Shown here: one piece after another, positions 22,915 to 35,604 of the stretch
How the letters are laid out: the number at the start of each line of letters is the position of its first letter
Numbering within the stretch: the first letter of the stretch is position 1
NCBI RefSeq assembly: GCF_026210795.1
Contig: NC_089441.1
Span: forward strand, 3,844,001-3,908,000
Reading direction: 5' to 3'
DNA length: 64,000 nt
Origin: Rhizophagus irregularis
Taxonomy: Eukaryota > Glomeromycota > Glomeromycetes > Glomerales > Glomeraceae
Translations under genes and position numbers: made by a program
Notes under the pieces: generated by a model
Seen by the model: only the letters and a program-made list of their open reading frames with translations
Databases searched by the model: none
What the model was told of the DNA's origin: nothing

Positions 22915-23820
22915 AAAATTTTTAAATCTTTATATAAATATTTTGTGAAATTATATTATTTATAAGATTTTCTGAGATTTCACATTGATTCATCTGTATT
23001 TTTTGCTGTTATTTTTTATGAAATAAATGAAATTGTAAACTTTCATAAAGTAATTTTGGTCCACATTATACTAAAGGAATAATATCATAATACTATATTA
23101 TAAAATCTTAATCATGTATTTAATGCATATATATGAAGCACCATACTGATTAAAAGTCTGGAATTAAACTTTGGATCAAATCCTGAATTTATCTAGATAA
23201 AAATAAATTAATCCATATTTCATTCCAGATTTTCCTATATTTCATCCAAGATCTTCCAATATTTATTCTGAATTTGATCTATATTTTATCCCAGATTAAT
23301 TACTTAAATTTCACTAATAATTACATCACATCCAATTATTAAATCCTAGATTAATCCATATTTTATTTCAGATTAATTCATATTTTATTCCAGATTAATT
23401 CATATTTTATCCTTATATTTTATTCTTTTTTATTCCAGAAATATCTCATGTAAACAGAAATTTTCTTTATTTAAAGTTATATAAAAGTTTTTAAAATATA
23501 AACAAAAAATCTGATTATATAATTTAAAACCATTTGTGATATATATAATCAATTCAAGAATAAAATATAAGATACTTTAAATGATCATGTACAATAGATT
23601 TAATTCGTGTAACGTAGTAGATGAAAGATAGGACTAAAAAAATATATTTTATATTTGTGTTATGAATTGAAAAAAATAAAATATTCTCATGCGTAAATCG
23701 ATTTTACGCGAATTATTGCTTGCCTTTTCTATTTCTCTATTATGATAAAAAATAAAATAAAACATGACATTAGTTTCTACAAACATTATAGTTTATTGGA
23801 AAGTGAAAATTGGAAACTAT
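22915..23820. other. Left part of duplicated block 2
   Basis: Matches about 12400-12620 and 13610-13830 of block 1 with substitutions and small indels. The intervening 1 kb of block 1 is replaced by AT-rich DNA with repeated ATTAATCCATATTTTATTCC-like phrases (23210-23430). No gene. Confidence 0.6.
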
Positions 23821-24440
23821 ATCTGCGACGTCAACTAGTAATTGCTGCGCAGAACTACCAATCGATCTTTGTTGACATGTACTAGACAAATTCTCAATGT
23901 CAATATTTTCCTTTTTTAGAGCGGCCTGCTCTGCAAGTTTGCTTAGAGCGCAAAATGAGATTTTAATATGGCAAGCCGAAGCGGACAAATCTGCCATGAT
24001 ACCCGCTTATTTCCGCACCTATTATGCGATTTTAGCATTTAATAAGCGTATAATTATAATATAAGCGTTTAATTTATACATCAAATTTTTTATTACCTTT
24101 TTCTGTATTACCAAAAGATTTCTTAAAATAGTAAATATTTTGTGATACACTAAATTTTGTTGAAAATAGGCGCAGATTTGCTGCGGCTTCCCGTATTTGA
24201 ATGATTTATTTGACATTTCATTTTTATCTATCCATTTTTTTGATATGATCGGCAAAATTCTTTTGCTCACATGTAAAGTCAAAACAATATTCAAAATCTA
24301 CTTTTTTTATTAAGTAAACTTGTAGAGCAGGCTAGGATGCACTTATTTTATGATTTTCAAGTTTATTAAACTTAATTTATAAAAAAATTGATCCACTCGT
24401 ATTATATCGAATAACGTGATTTACCCCCCTTTTTTAGTAT
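23820..24440. mobile_element. Secreted-gene relic interrupted by an older nested MITE (block 2)
   Basis: At 23825-23890 traces of the secreted-protein exon appear (CTAGTAATTGCTGCGCAG). An insertion absent from block 1 follows, about 23921-24336. Its ends form an imperfect inverted repeat, GGCCTGCTCTGCAAGTTT against AAACTTGTAGAGCAGGCT. Inside lies a second inverted pair, around 23970-24005 and 24160-24195 (AGCGGACAAATCTG and CGCAGATTTGCTGCG), related to the MITE at 16043. Divergent arms suggest greater age. Confidence 0.5.
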
Positions 24441-25318
24441 CTACTTATGAAATTATATATTCCTAATTAAGAGCTCAAATAATTATTTCCTTATATGGTA
24501 TAGCCTATTCATCTAATTAAAATAAAATTTCAGCACAAGAAAAATTCACATTTTTTAAATAACAGATAATCGATTAAGCTAAATTATCTAAACAAGTCTA
24601 GTAATACAAGTTTCAAATTTGTAATTTTTTAAATTTCTATAAGTAATATTAAATTTATTATTATAAAACCATTATAGATATGTGCAATCGCGTACTGGTT
24701 TTGCTTTTTCGAAATAATCGAGATCAAATGATACTGATTCATTTAGTTTACCATAACCGAATGCAATGAATACAACGAATACAGAGGGCTATTGGGCAAG
24801 CTTTATTCATAAACTTGCAAGAGAAAAAAGTTTGACTACATGATTAAGCTTACTATACTACTAACAATCATCTTTTCTTATCGCCCGTCTTAAATCTTAC
24901 TAACTTCCCTCCCAAATCAATAGTTATGATATATTTCATCTCGTCTAAATTACATCCATTCTCTCTTATATTTCTATCAATAAGCTCGATTTAAATGGTT
25001 GTGTACAATTTTTTGCTCGAGCTTGTATCAAAAATACTAATTGGTAAAGTTCTAACTACATCGAACAGCGCTTTTTTTTAATCTCGCCAGTACATTTCTG
25101 AGCGTGATACAAAGTTGTGAGTAGTCACAAATTGATTAATTGTCATTGAAACACAATATCCAGAACTTCAAATACTCAGATCTCAGTTAAAATATTAATT
25201 AATATTACTAATATTGATAATAGGATTTATTTTTAATAGCTTTTTTTTGAAAAATCATTAATTATTCTTGGATAATTAAATATATAAATAAAATATATAT
25301 CGAGAATAATTACATTTT

Positions 25319-25664
25319 TTATTTCTTATCATTTGTTAATTTCTCTTCAGAATTTGTAGTTGAAGGTGGAGATGGCATAGGTACATCATCAAAATCATCC
25401 TGTTTCACGGCCATAATTGAATAAGAAACTTTTATGATAATGATCAATATCTCTGTTAAGGAGAATATAATTTATATACGTTTATTTATTTATTTCTTCA
25501 TAATTTTCCAATTAATTCATTAAAAGGATACATACTGCACCACAAAATCCAAATAATAATAAGCCAGTTATAGCATTTTTTACAGCAAAAGGTTTTCTTG
25601 CTCTTTGCATTGCAGGAGTAAAATATAATTTTGGAGTTTGATATTTCGATAGTTGGTTGAACAT
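25319..25664 (-). CDS. COA3: Cytochrome c oxidase assembly factor Coa3, copy 2
   Basis: Exons 25664-25536 and 25450-25319, 86 residues. It is the same as copy 1 except for single replacements, for example AITG instead of ALTG at the start of the membrane segment and ND instead of NN near the C-terminus. The Coa3 signature AVKQDDFDDVP is unchanged. Both exon borders and the intron position are retained, so both copies appear able to work. It is placed head to head with PHO13 copy 2, as in block 1. Confidence 0.88.
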
Positions 25665-25876
25665 CTTTATCAAAGTTCTTTGTCTTCTATCAAAGATTTA
25701 TGTATAAAGAATTTAAAGAGATTTGTAAAAAAAAACTGAAGATAAAAAAAATTTTTTTTAGTGATAATTTGATTTTTATTGATTATCACGGGACGAGATC
25801 ATTAATTTAAACTAAAAATAGATTAAACCTAATTCATAGATAACTGATAGGGTTTTTAGGATAAATTATATAAGGA

Positions 25877-25942
25877 GACATGATTCTATAATTTAACTGA
25901 CATGATTCTATAATTTAACTGACATGATTCTATAATTTAACT
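25877..25942 (+). repeat. 22-bp unit repeated three times in the PHO13 copy 2 leader/promoter
   Basis: Three exact, head-to-tail 22-bp units (25877-25898, 25899-25920, 25921-25942), each beginning GACATGATTCTATAATTT. Block 1 has one unit at the same place. The array sits between the TATA-like element and the ATG at 25966, and each unit adds a short upstream ATG. Confidence 0.9.
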
Positions 25943-25965
25943 TCTACTACATCTACTTGATCATC

Positions 25966-27229
25966 ATGTCTAAACCTGTAAAATTATCTAATGCATCAGA
26001 TTATGAAGCTTTTCTTGATAAATACGATACTTTTTTAATCGATTGTGATGGTAAAAATTGATATTTTTTTTTGTTGATTTTTTTTTTGATTAAATGTTTT
26101 ATATCGATATTGATTATATTATAGGAGTAATATGGCTTGAAAATATCGTAATTCCAAACCTTAGAGAAGCATTATCCTTATTGCGGAAGAAAGGTAAAAT
26201 TTTTAAATCAAACTTTTCTGATTATCTTTTAAAAAACGAATCATTTCATCCTTTTTTTTTTATTTCGTTTAATTAGGAAAAAATTTATTATTTGTGTCTA
26301 ATAATAGTGCAAAATCTCGAAAAGGATATAAGAAAAAATTTGAAAAATTAAATATTGAAATTTATGATGGAGAAATTTTTGGATCAGCTTATGCCTCAGC
26401 ATATTATCTTAAAAATATTGTAAAATTTCCAAGTGATAAGAAAGTATATGTTGTAGGTGATGTTGGAATTACTGAAGAATTGGAATCTGAAGGAATTCGT
26501 TTTGCTGGTGCTGCCGTAAGTTGTTACAAATCAAAAATACGTATATATATCTTTTCCAAGTTTCGAATCTTTTTTTTTTTTATAGGAAGATGTTAAATTC
26601 GATGGTACCGATTGGACTTTTGCCAACATTAAGCAAGATCCTGAAGTAAGAATTAATAATTTTGTAACCACTAGACTCACACATATTTAACTTTTTTTTT
26701 GTTCATGTAGGTTGGAGCAGTTCTCTGTGGTTTCGATATAAATATTAATTATTTAAAATATGCTAAAGCATACACTTATCTTCATTCAAATCCCGGATGT
26801 CTTTTCTTATTAACCAATGATGATTCAACATTTCCAGCGAGTGGATCAACTTTCCCGGGTGGAGGAGCTATTGCAGCACCTTTAATTACAGCATTAGATA
26901 GAAATCCTGATGCTGTATTAGGTAAACCCAATAAACCCATGTTAGATTGTATTGTACAAAAATTAAGTTTAAATCCTGAACGTACTTGCATGATTGGTGA
27001 TCGTCTTAGTACTGATATTTTATTCGGTATCAATGGTAATCTTGGTACTTTATTAGTTTTAACTGGTAAGTTAATTAACTCTAGTATCTTTTTTTCAAAA
27101 AATTTTTTAACATCTAACCATTGTTTTTCAGGAGTTACTGAAGAAAAAGATATCCTAGCTGAGAATGCTCGCATAATTCCAGATTATTATATTTCAAGTC
27201 TTGGTGATATTGCCACACTTAATACATAA
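25966..27229 (+). CDS. PHO13: HAD-family phosphatase, PHO13 type, copy 2
   Basis: Six exons, 25966-26050, 26125-26193, 26277-26515, 26586-26645, 26711-27065 and 27132-27229, 301 residues, each exon identical in length to copy 1. Catalytic DCDGVIW, SNNS, GKPNKPM and GDRLSTDILFG are intact. It differs from copy 1 at roughly fifteen positions. Several fall in segments that are usually conserved in the family: DPTFP has become DSTFP and LGRNP has become LDRNP. One position looks more canonical than copy 1 (FPGGG). This pattern suggests relaxed or changed constraint after duplication, perhaps altered substrate cap contacts. It is a full-length gene, not a relic. Confidence 0.88.
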
Positions 27230-27289
27230 ATATTATAGTAATATAATGCATTTATTTCAATAAAAATATTTTCTCTTAAATATAATTCA

Positions 27290-28080
27290 CATTGTCATTA
27301 TTGAGTATATGCTTTACAACTATTCCACCAAGTGTTAATTCGTCACTAGGACAAGCCGAAAAAAAGGGTTACAAAAGACTGATACATTCCGTAATTTCTG
27401 GTTAACCCTCATGTTCTAAACGAGCTAATGCTTGAGACACGGAAAACCCTACAAATCCTGTAGCTCCAAATACTAAAACTTTAACCTTTGTTTCGAAAAA
27501 AAAATTTTCACTCAAGCCATTTATACTTGCATTACAAAAAAAAACCGAAATTAAAAATAACATTTTTTACAAATCAAAAATAAATTAAAAATAATCTGTG
27601 CTAACGTATTACGGCTAGATTTCGGGATGCAAAAGGTTTATATATCGTTTTTCGTATTAAATTAAAAATGGCAATCAAAATTTGATTGTTTGCCCGAAAA
27701 TCTCGAAATCATGTTAACAGTTACTATATCACTATATTCACACCCTTTTGTGTTTTTTACGGTACTCATTCTTTTTGACCCGCTAATCGCATACATATTT
27801 TAGTTCTCTCACGTAGATTGGGAGCCTTTCTTGCGACACCTTTAATGACAGCATTGTGCAAAAATTAAAGATCTAATATTTTATTGGGTAGTAATGATAA
27901 TCTTAATACTTTATTAGTTTAACTGGGTCAACTCTATCTATCTTTTTTTCTTTGATTAAAAAAATTTTTCCAACAAGAAAAAAAGTTATCCTTACTGAGG
28001 AATGCTCAAATTATTATGTTTCAAGTGTTGTCAATATTACCGTACATAAACATTATATAAACCCTATAGAAAATATAATG
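27290..28080. pseudogene. Relics of an epimerase copy (minus) and a PHO13 copy (plus), block 2
   Basis: About 27295-27500: epimerase tail joined to its first exon, minus strand, as at 19090-19310. About 27800-28060: decayed PHO13 exons 5-6, ending with a recognisable version of the last exon (AATGCTCAAATTATTATG). The order and extent match block 1, so this decay predates the large duplication. Confidence 0.65.
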
Positions 28081-28123
28081 CATTTATTTATTTAATATAT
28101 ATTCTCCTAAATATAATTTAACA

Positions 28124-29295
28124 TTATTGAGTATATGCTTTATAACTATTCCACCAAATATTAATTCCATCAATAAAGCCTAATTGACGTTGATTCCATC
28201 CAAGTATAGTTTGAGCTTTTTTATTTGAAAAAATTCCCGAACTTGCCATTGCTTCTTCATATTCATTTGTAGGACTTTTATACTTAATTTCTCCTATAAA
28301 TAAAGATCGAATAAAATGCAATTAAAAAACAGAATAATTAATATTTAGTAAAATAAAAGTATTTTTACCTTTGTATTCTGTAATTCTAGCAACAGCTTCT
28401 AAAATATCACCGATTGAATCTGATTGATTATTTATAATATTAAAAATTTGACCACTAATTAATTCAGCTCTTTCCACAGCTCTTAAATAAGAATCAGCTA
28501 AATCATCAACATGTACTAAACACCATCTAACATCTTTTGTTCCAATACCAAATAATTCTCCTTTAATTGCACCTTCAAACCATAATGCTGTTAAACTACC
28601 ACTTTTACCATAAACACCTCCAGGTCTAATTACTATACCATTAATAAATTTTGATTCAACTATGGCTTTTTCTATTGATGGTCTCCAAGTCATCAATTTT
28701 TTATCCGTTTTCAATGATGTTGATTCATATTTTACATTATATGAACTTCCATCATATACCTATTAAAATTAAATTAAAAAAAAATTTTTTAAAATTTTTA
28801 TATAATTAACAAATATTACAGTAAAAAATATTACCCAAATTCCTGAAGTATAAATAAATGTTAATTTTGGTTCATTATTTTCAAATCTTTTTTTACCAAT
28901 TTCAAATACTGCATCTAATATAATTTTTGTATGTTTTTCTCCATCATTGAATGGTGATGTCGCATCAATTATCACTTCAACTTGTTCTGCTATAGAAATC
29001 CATGTTGAGACATCATCTGCATCTCCAAGTATAGGAAAAACTACAAAAAAAAAAATTTAATTTTTTTTATTGCTTTCTATAAAATTCTTTTTTTTTCTTA
29101 TATACATTCATCATAAACTTTGCAAAAGATAGGTTCTATTTCTATATTCTATAACTTACTTTCATTTTTAGCTAATTCTTTTGTTTTTTCGACTTTACGA
29201 TATAACCCAAATGTTTCATGTCCTGAACGAGCTAATGCTTGAGCTACAGAAAATCCTATGAACCCTGTGGCTCCAAGTACTAAAACTTTAACCAT
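28124..29295 (-). CDS. NAD(P)-binding epimerase/dehydratase-like SDR, gene A
   Basis: Exons 29295-29160, 29040-28835, 28759-28369 and 28293-28124, phases matching, 300 residues. The Rossmann start VKVLVLGATGFIGFSVAQAL holds the GxxGxxG nucleotide motif. RSGHETFGLYRK is typical of atypical extended SDRs. Later segments are VIIDATSP, LTFIYTSGIWVYDGSSY, IVIRPGGVYGKSGSLTALWF and HVDDLADSYLRAVERAE, all usual in the NAD-dependent epimerase family. The classical YxxxK pair is not evident, so the substrate is unknown and a reductase or atypical SDR role is equally possible. It is the intact counterpart of the truncated epimerase piece at 19880-20175. Confidence 0.85.
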
Positions 29296-30268
29296 TTTTT
29301 TAGACGAAAGTTTTTTTTAAAAAAAATTATCATCCCCAAACCCAAACCATTTATACTTACATTACAAAAAATAATTTAAATTTCTAGAATCAAATTTCTT
29401 ACAAATCTAAAGCTTTATGTTAAACGTTTTAGGCTAGAAGGGCAGAGCCGCAGAGATTTAGACATCATTCTTAATGAAGGACTAAGTTAAAAATGGCTTT
29501 GCCAAAATCATAATTAACTCATTGGGCGTGAACTCCCTCTTTATGTTTACAGTCCTTTCTGATCCACTAACTGCATATGGGTTAACTTATTTTCTTTGAT
29601 TAAAAAATTTAAAATTTTAACCATTCGAACTAAAAATGTAACACTTAAAATCTCAACTTCTTAAAAAAAATACAATTTAGAAAAAATAACTGGTAACTTT
29701 ATTCTTTGAGGTAAGCTCTATCAAATTACAGATTTTATAAAGAAGATCTACGTAAAAAGTTAAAATTGATGATTTTCATATGATCGGCCCAAATTTGAAA
29801 CAAAATATGTTGGCCAAAACTTATGATAATTTGGGCCAACTCCATGCATTGTGATGTCAGCCTGAATTATAATATGAATCAAATGTAATTTTATTTTTAA
29901 AAAAATTTTTTATCAATGTATGACTTTTATGAAATGGTAGTTGCCATTTATTGCTGAAATCTACTTTTTCTTATGTTTTATCCTGTTTGTTATTTGTAAT
30001 AATAAATTTTCAAAAACCGCATTTTTATTAGTACTTTACACAAGAAATCCCGGTTTTTTATTGGCTGAATTCCGGATCACATGATATAGAATCGGCTTAG
30101 AAAATCACACCCCTAGAGAAAATTGAAACAAAATCACGTGATTGACGAGTATAGACTTCCGGCACCATATTTCAAGTTTTGGGTAATATTACATATGTTC
30201 TATGGAAAATATGGAAAATATAATGCATTTCTTTATTCAATAAAAAAACATTCTCTTATACATTGTTC
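29296..30268. other. Spacer with decayed duplicate sequence and a small inverted repeat
   Basis: The first 330 bp resemble 27520-27960 (spacer plus PHO13 relic), consistent with a third, much older unit. GGCCCAAATT (29786-29795) and AATTTGGGCC (29828-29837) form a 10-bp inverted repeat around a 32-bp loop. No gene. Confidence 0.5.
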
Positions 30269-31432
30269 TCATTGAGTATATGCTTTATAACTATTCCACC
30301 AAGTGTTAATTCCGTCAACAAACCCTAATTGACGTTGTTTCCATCCAAGTATTGCTTGGGCCTTTTTATTTGAAAAAATTCCTGTACTTGCCATTGCTTC
30401 TTCAAATTCATTTGTAGGACTTTTATACTTAACTTCTCCTATAAAATAATTAAAGAAAGAATAAATAAAAAAAAAACCAATTAACAAAATATAAAAAAAA
30501 AATAAAAAATAATGACAAAAATTTATAGTTTTACCTTTGTATTGGGTTATTCTAGCAATAGCATCAAACATATCACCTATCGATTCTGATTGATTATTTA
30601 CAATAATAAATTTTTGGCCTTTAATTAATTCAGCTCTTTCTACAGCTCTTACATAAGAATCGGCCAAATCATCAACATGTACTAAACTCCATCTAACATC
30701 TTTTGAACCAATACCGCACAATTCTCCTTTAATTGCATCTTCGAACCATAATGCTGTTAAACTACCACTTTTACCATAGACGCCTCCAGGTCTAATTATT
30801 ATACCGTTAATAAATTTTGATTCAACTATGGCTTGTTCCATCGATGGTCTCCAGAGTTCTAATTTTACATCTGTATTCAATGGTGTTGACTCATATTTTA
30901 TATCATATGGAAGCCCTCCATATATCTATTAAATTAAAATAAATTTTAATATGATAAATTTATAATTAACATATATACAATTAAAAAAAATATACCCATA
31001 ATCCTGAAGTATAAATAAATGTTAATGCTGGTTCATTATTTTCCAATCTTTTTTTACCAATTTCTATTACTGCATCTAATATAATTTTTGCATGTTTTGT
31101 TGGTTCGTTGGATGGTGATGTAGCATCAATTATCACGTCAGCTTGTATTGCTGTTGGAATCCATGTTGAGACATCATTTGTATCTCCAAGTACGGGGAAA
31201 ACTACAAAAAAAAAATATTTAAAAAAAAATTCTTTTTTTCTTGTACGTTCACTCATAATTGTTTACAAAAACTAGGCTACATTTTCATAAACTTACTTTC
31301 ATTTTTAGCTAGTTCTTTTGTTTTTTCGACTTTACGATATAACCCAAATGTTTCATGTCCCGAACGAGCTAATGCTTGAGCCACGGAAAATCCTATAAAC
31401 CCTGTAGCTCCAAATACTAGAACTTTAACCAT
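30269..31432 (-). CDS. NAD(P)-binding epimerase/dehydratase-like SDR, gene B
   Basis: Exons 31432-31297, 31201-30996, 30925-30535 and 30438-30269, 300 residues, with the same exon lengths as gene A. The nucleotide motif is VKVLVFGATGFIG. IYTSGLW, IIIRPGGVYGKSGSLTALWF and VDDLADSYVRAVERAE are kept. Differences from gene A are spread over the whole protein (for example ETFGLYRK unchanged, ICGIGSKDVRW-type changes in the middle), so the two are old tandem duplicates that both remain full length. Its promoter region of about 150 bp is shared with the divergent gene at 31584. Substrate unknown. Confidence 0.85.
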
Positions 31433-31583
31433 TATTTTGAAATTTTTTTTTTCAAAAAAATCAAAAATTGATTATCATAATTTGTGTTACTAGAATTGGA
31501 AAAGGAAAAATTATAAATTGGAAAAGAAAATATGTTGTTTGTAATATAAATTAAAATTTGAAATCATTGAAGAAATTATTGTC

Positions 31584-31922
31584 ATGAGTCAATTAAAGAA
31601 AAGAAAAAATATGTCTGTTTTAGATGAAATTGTTAAAAGGTTTGAAGAAGGGAATGAAGAAGAAAAGAAACCTTTAGAAGAGTACATTAAGTCAGCAATG
31701 TCGTATAAAAATAGAATGGAAGAATTAGAAGAAGAAAATCAGAGTGATAAAAGAAAGATATGGTCAGCACAGAAAAGAATACAAAATAGAAATAAAGATA
31801 TTGAAGGATTGTCAAAAGAAATTAATGATTTTTTAGAACAAACGAAAAAAGAACTTGTAAAAGACGAATTTGGACAAATATTAGAACTTTTAAGACAAAA
31901 GAAAAACGAGGAAGAAAAGTAA
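31584..31922 (+). CDS. Short coiled-coil protein
   Basis: 112 residues, MSQLKKRKNMSVLDEIVKRF, and then almost continuous Glu/Lys-rich helix to the end (EELEEENQSDKRKIWSAQKR and so on), with heptad-like spacing of Leu, Ile and Met. No other domain and no signal peptide. Divergent from epimerase B across about 150 bp. Function unknown. The composition argues for a real protein, since the surrounding DNA does not yield such frames. Confidence 0.6.
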   Translation: MSQLKKRKNMSVLDEIVKRFEEGNEEEKKPLEEYIKSAMSYKNRMEELEEENQSDKRKIWSAQKRIQNRNKDIEGLSKEINDFLEQTKKELVKDEFGQILELLRQKKNEEEK

Positions 31923-32389
31923 TAGAATTAGAAAAGTAATAGAAGTAAAAGAAAAGGGTATAAAAATGACAAGTGAAAATGAGAAATTGATAAAATATAA
32001 CTTGCGAAGTCGAAAAGATTATAAAATGTTTAGAAAAATGTTGTTTATTACGTATATTGGATGTGTGTGTTAAGTATAATTAGCTAAATGTAGTTGGGTA
32101 AGAATAAAATTAAAGTGATAAGAAATGTAATGTTGAATATGAGCCTATATCTGAAGGAAATATAAGAAATTATAATTGGATAAAGACAAATATTGAATAT
32201 GAATGGATGAAACGTTATTCTCAAAAGATTTTTTTGCAGATGGAAAGAAAAGGACGATGGAAGTGGTAACAAATTCAAAAATTACCATTAAAGTTAAAAT
32301 ACTCAGGAGCTATTTTAATAAATAAAACATTAATCTTATGTACAGTATAAATTCAATTTTATGAAAAATATATATACTGGTCGATATGC

Positions 32390-32830
32390 ATCTTTTTTAC
32401 ATTATATAGAACCTTTCTTAATATGCCGGAGTTACTGTTGATTCCCGTTCAGATGATCGGAATAAATTAGAGATCATGTGTTGATTTCTCGATATTCTCT
32501 TTTACTATATTTCGAGAATTCAAATCATTCTGATACATTTTGATCAAGACACAATTTTTATTTTCAAAATGTTACGAGCACGATGAATAACAACTTGAGA
32601 AGAATGGTTGGTTTGTGTACTTTGAGTAGAAAAGGTAAACCACTATGGAATCACATTCAGACTTACGGTTAACACAAAGTAAAGGATCTAAACTTTTAAA
32701 ACGTTGGCGTCCACATTGAACTTTTTTGTGATGTTGATTTTTAACGACTCGTGAAATCGCTATGATCGCGATAAAAACATTCATCTGGAACATTTTCTTT
32801 TGGTAGGAAACATTGATAGTCACACAATTC
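32390..32830 (-). pseudogene. Relic of the Cys-rich / conserved-domain family
   Basis: Minus strand. 32411-32540 matches the conserved domain of the genes at 36649, 40425 and 45271 (the segment ending LFNSSS and the part encoding SRNM). 32640-32760 matches the zinc-finger part of the 45271 gene (CGCQRF region). Both are scrambled by changes and the frame is broken in several places. No protein is expected. Confidence 0.55.
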
Positions 32831-35604
32831 TTATTTACATTTGTCATAGTAAAAGTGAAAGTCTGAAAGAAAAAATCAAAAAACAATGTGTTCTTAGATA
32901 ACATATTGATTGACCACTCGGAAGAATTCAATTCATCTTTCATCTTTACAAGATAATTATACTTGATAGTATTTACAATAACCAATTTAATGAAAAAAGA
33001 AATTATGAAGTTTGTATCCATAATCCGGAATCAAAACATACATATTTTCATAAACAATGAGGATCATCTTTTGAACTTTTGACGCGTTTATTTCTCTTTC
33101 CTAGATTGAGTGATAAGTATTCTTAGAATTTCCTGTTTATGAATAATAAATAACTTTTTGGGTAATTTTCTATAGAAAAAAGTATTTATCTGATTGTGAA
33201 AGGATTTTATATTCTTCTATCAAAAAAGCAATTCTAATTTTACTTCGTGATTAAAATAATATAAAAATATAAAACACATTGATTTGTTCTTTCTCTCTTG
33301 ACTTGTAGCTATAAAAATATATATTACAGTTAGAATTCAATATAATGATTCAAGATAAACTGATTTTAACTCAACCCAAATTTACAGAAGTAAAAAATAC
33401 AAAATACTAGAATGTGCATTTTATTTAATATATTTACTAAAAATTTTATTGGACTGTATGCCAAGATTTTTAAAAATAAGATTTTCGTATTTGTGTAAAT
33501 AAAAATTTAATAAAATACATAAAATACATAAATATGTTCTTCCGCTGTAGCAAAATTTTTTTTTGTACATAAAAACTCTTGAGATATTAGCCAATGTACA
33601 AACGGTACACCGTAACGTAAATCTTTTATGTCGTTTTTTTTAAAATCTGACAAATTCGGCTTTACTCGCCATTACTAACTTCCTCCTCAATATATCTATT
33701 GGTCGCCATTTTCCTACTAATCTTATGTCTGCTTAGTCTGCCAGCATGATGAAAATATCCTAATTGAAATACTCGAATCACAAAAGTGATATTAATATTA
33801 CATGATTCATATATTATTCATCACTTCCGGGCGATCCAGTTATATAGTAATACTGTAATATTAATTTATATCTCATTCAAAATAATCATTACAAGAACTT
33901 TAATAACGGATATACCAGTATAGAAGTAGGATCTAAATATGAAGTGTAGTTCTGCTTCGTACCTGACTAGAATTATGTATATACTGTATAGTTTCAGCGA
34001 ACTCATCTAATGTTAAAACTGGAGTTATGCGGATGTTATGTGTATATGTATAAAATACATAAAAGGCTTTTTATGATTTTCATATTTAAATATAAGAGCC
34101 ATATTTATAAGTAACCTACTTTAACATATGTGGCTATTTTTAAAACATCGTTTTATTATTTGAAAACAAATTTTTATATACTGGTTCATCATATTTTCGC
34201 GTATATTAAAAAAAAATTAATGATATCTATTTTGATTCAGGGTCACTTAAAAAAAATTTATTGTATAGTTGATCGTATTTTAAAGTTTAACGGTGTTTTG
34301 CGCACTATAAACGTCTGATTATCTAAAAATTATATTAATGATCTTCATTATATTTAATTTGGTTATAAAAAAAACAAGCTGATAATGAAATACAAAACAT
34401 GAAAAGAATTCTGATGCTATATATACTAGTAGACCATTTTCATTTAGTAATTTATTACCAAAACCTGTTAATTCATCCATTATTACTTCATATATTAGTG
34501 ATGAAGGTAAAATTTTTATTTTATTTTATTTTTTTAAAAGAATTTTGGATATTAATTTTAGTTGCTTAATAGTTTTCGATTCACAATTAATCGACATGGT
34601 AATTCCTGATTCAACAGGTACTACAGTATAAACATTATTTACTATTTTAATTCATAATTTAAAGGTAACTAATAATATATATTTTTATGTTGAATATAAT
34701 ATATACTGACGATGAAAATATATTTATATTGTATGTGTATGATAAAATCGATTGAACTATATACTTTTAACTAGAGATGTACTAAAAGGTTTCGTCGGGT
34801 GAAGTGGCGATGCCTAATATATGCTAAATTATAATTAATATCAAAAAAAACATTAATATAATTTTGAGATAGTACTGACTCGCCTTCAAAAAAACTGCAT
34901 AATGGCGAAACATTAGTCATTTATATTTGCATTCCTAGTTTTGAAATAGCATTTGATTAAATCACAAGAAAAACCAATAAAACTTATTTTCAGGTAATGC
35001 AAAAAAAAGTCTACTATATAATCATAAAATAACAATAACAAATAAAATTTATGCAACTCTACCACGTAACTCTTGTTCACAAGGTAAAAATTTTGCACCC
35101 AAGAATTTGTAAATAAAATAAACTTACCAAAGTAAGAATTGAAAAACTATAATATAATATTCTCCATAATTTTATAGTTATCGTTTGCATTTATAATTGA
35201 AATTAAGAATCATCGGTTTGAACCTTCAGTTGAAACAAAAAAATACATATGCGTAAATTGTAGTTTCGCCATTGATATATCCTTAGTTGACTGTAATAGT
35301 TTCCAAGATACAGAAATTTTGTTTATACTAAAAAATCGTGTTAATAATTACTTTTAAAGTCTCCACAGTTGATATAAATAAAATTAACAAAAATATTTAT
35401 GATTTATTATCATTTTATTTGTATTGGTTTATTTATTGATAAATTTTATTTATTTATACGTACATACAGTATATATATTTACACTTTCAATAATTTAATA
35501 CAAATAGATTTTTTTTTGATTTAAATTAAAAATACTTTTTTGTCTGGTATGCAATGTGTTACTAAAATTAAAAATTTTCATATCCAAATATTAAAAAATT
35601 TATA

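Noticed and set aside
23210-23430. Possible CRISPR-like or satellite array of ATTAATCCATATTTTATTCC phrases
   Set aside because: Spacing is irregular, copies are diverged and the host is eukaryotic. It is simple AT-rich repetition.
32572-33021. 149-residue minus-strand frame
   Set aside because: Composition is mixed and only parts match the Cys-rich family in another register. Best seen as a relic plus random sequence.
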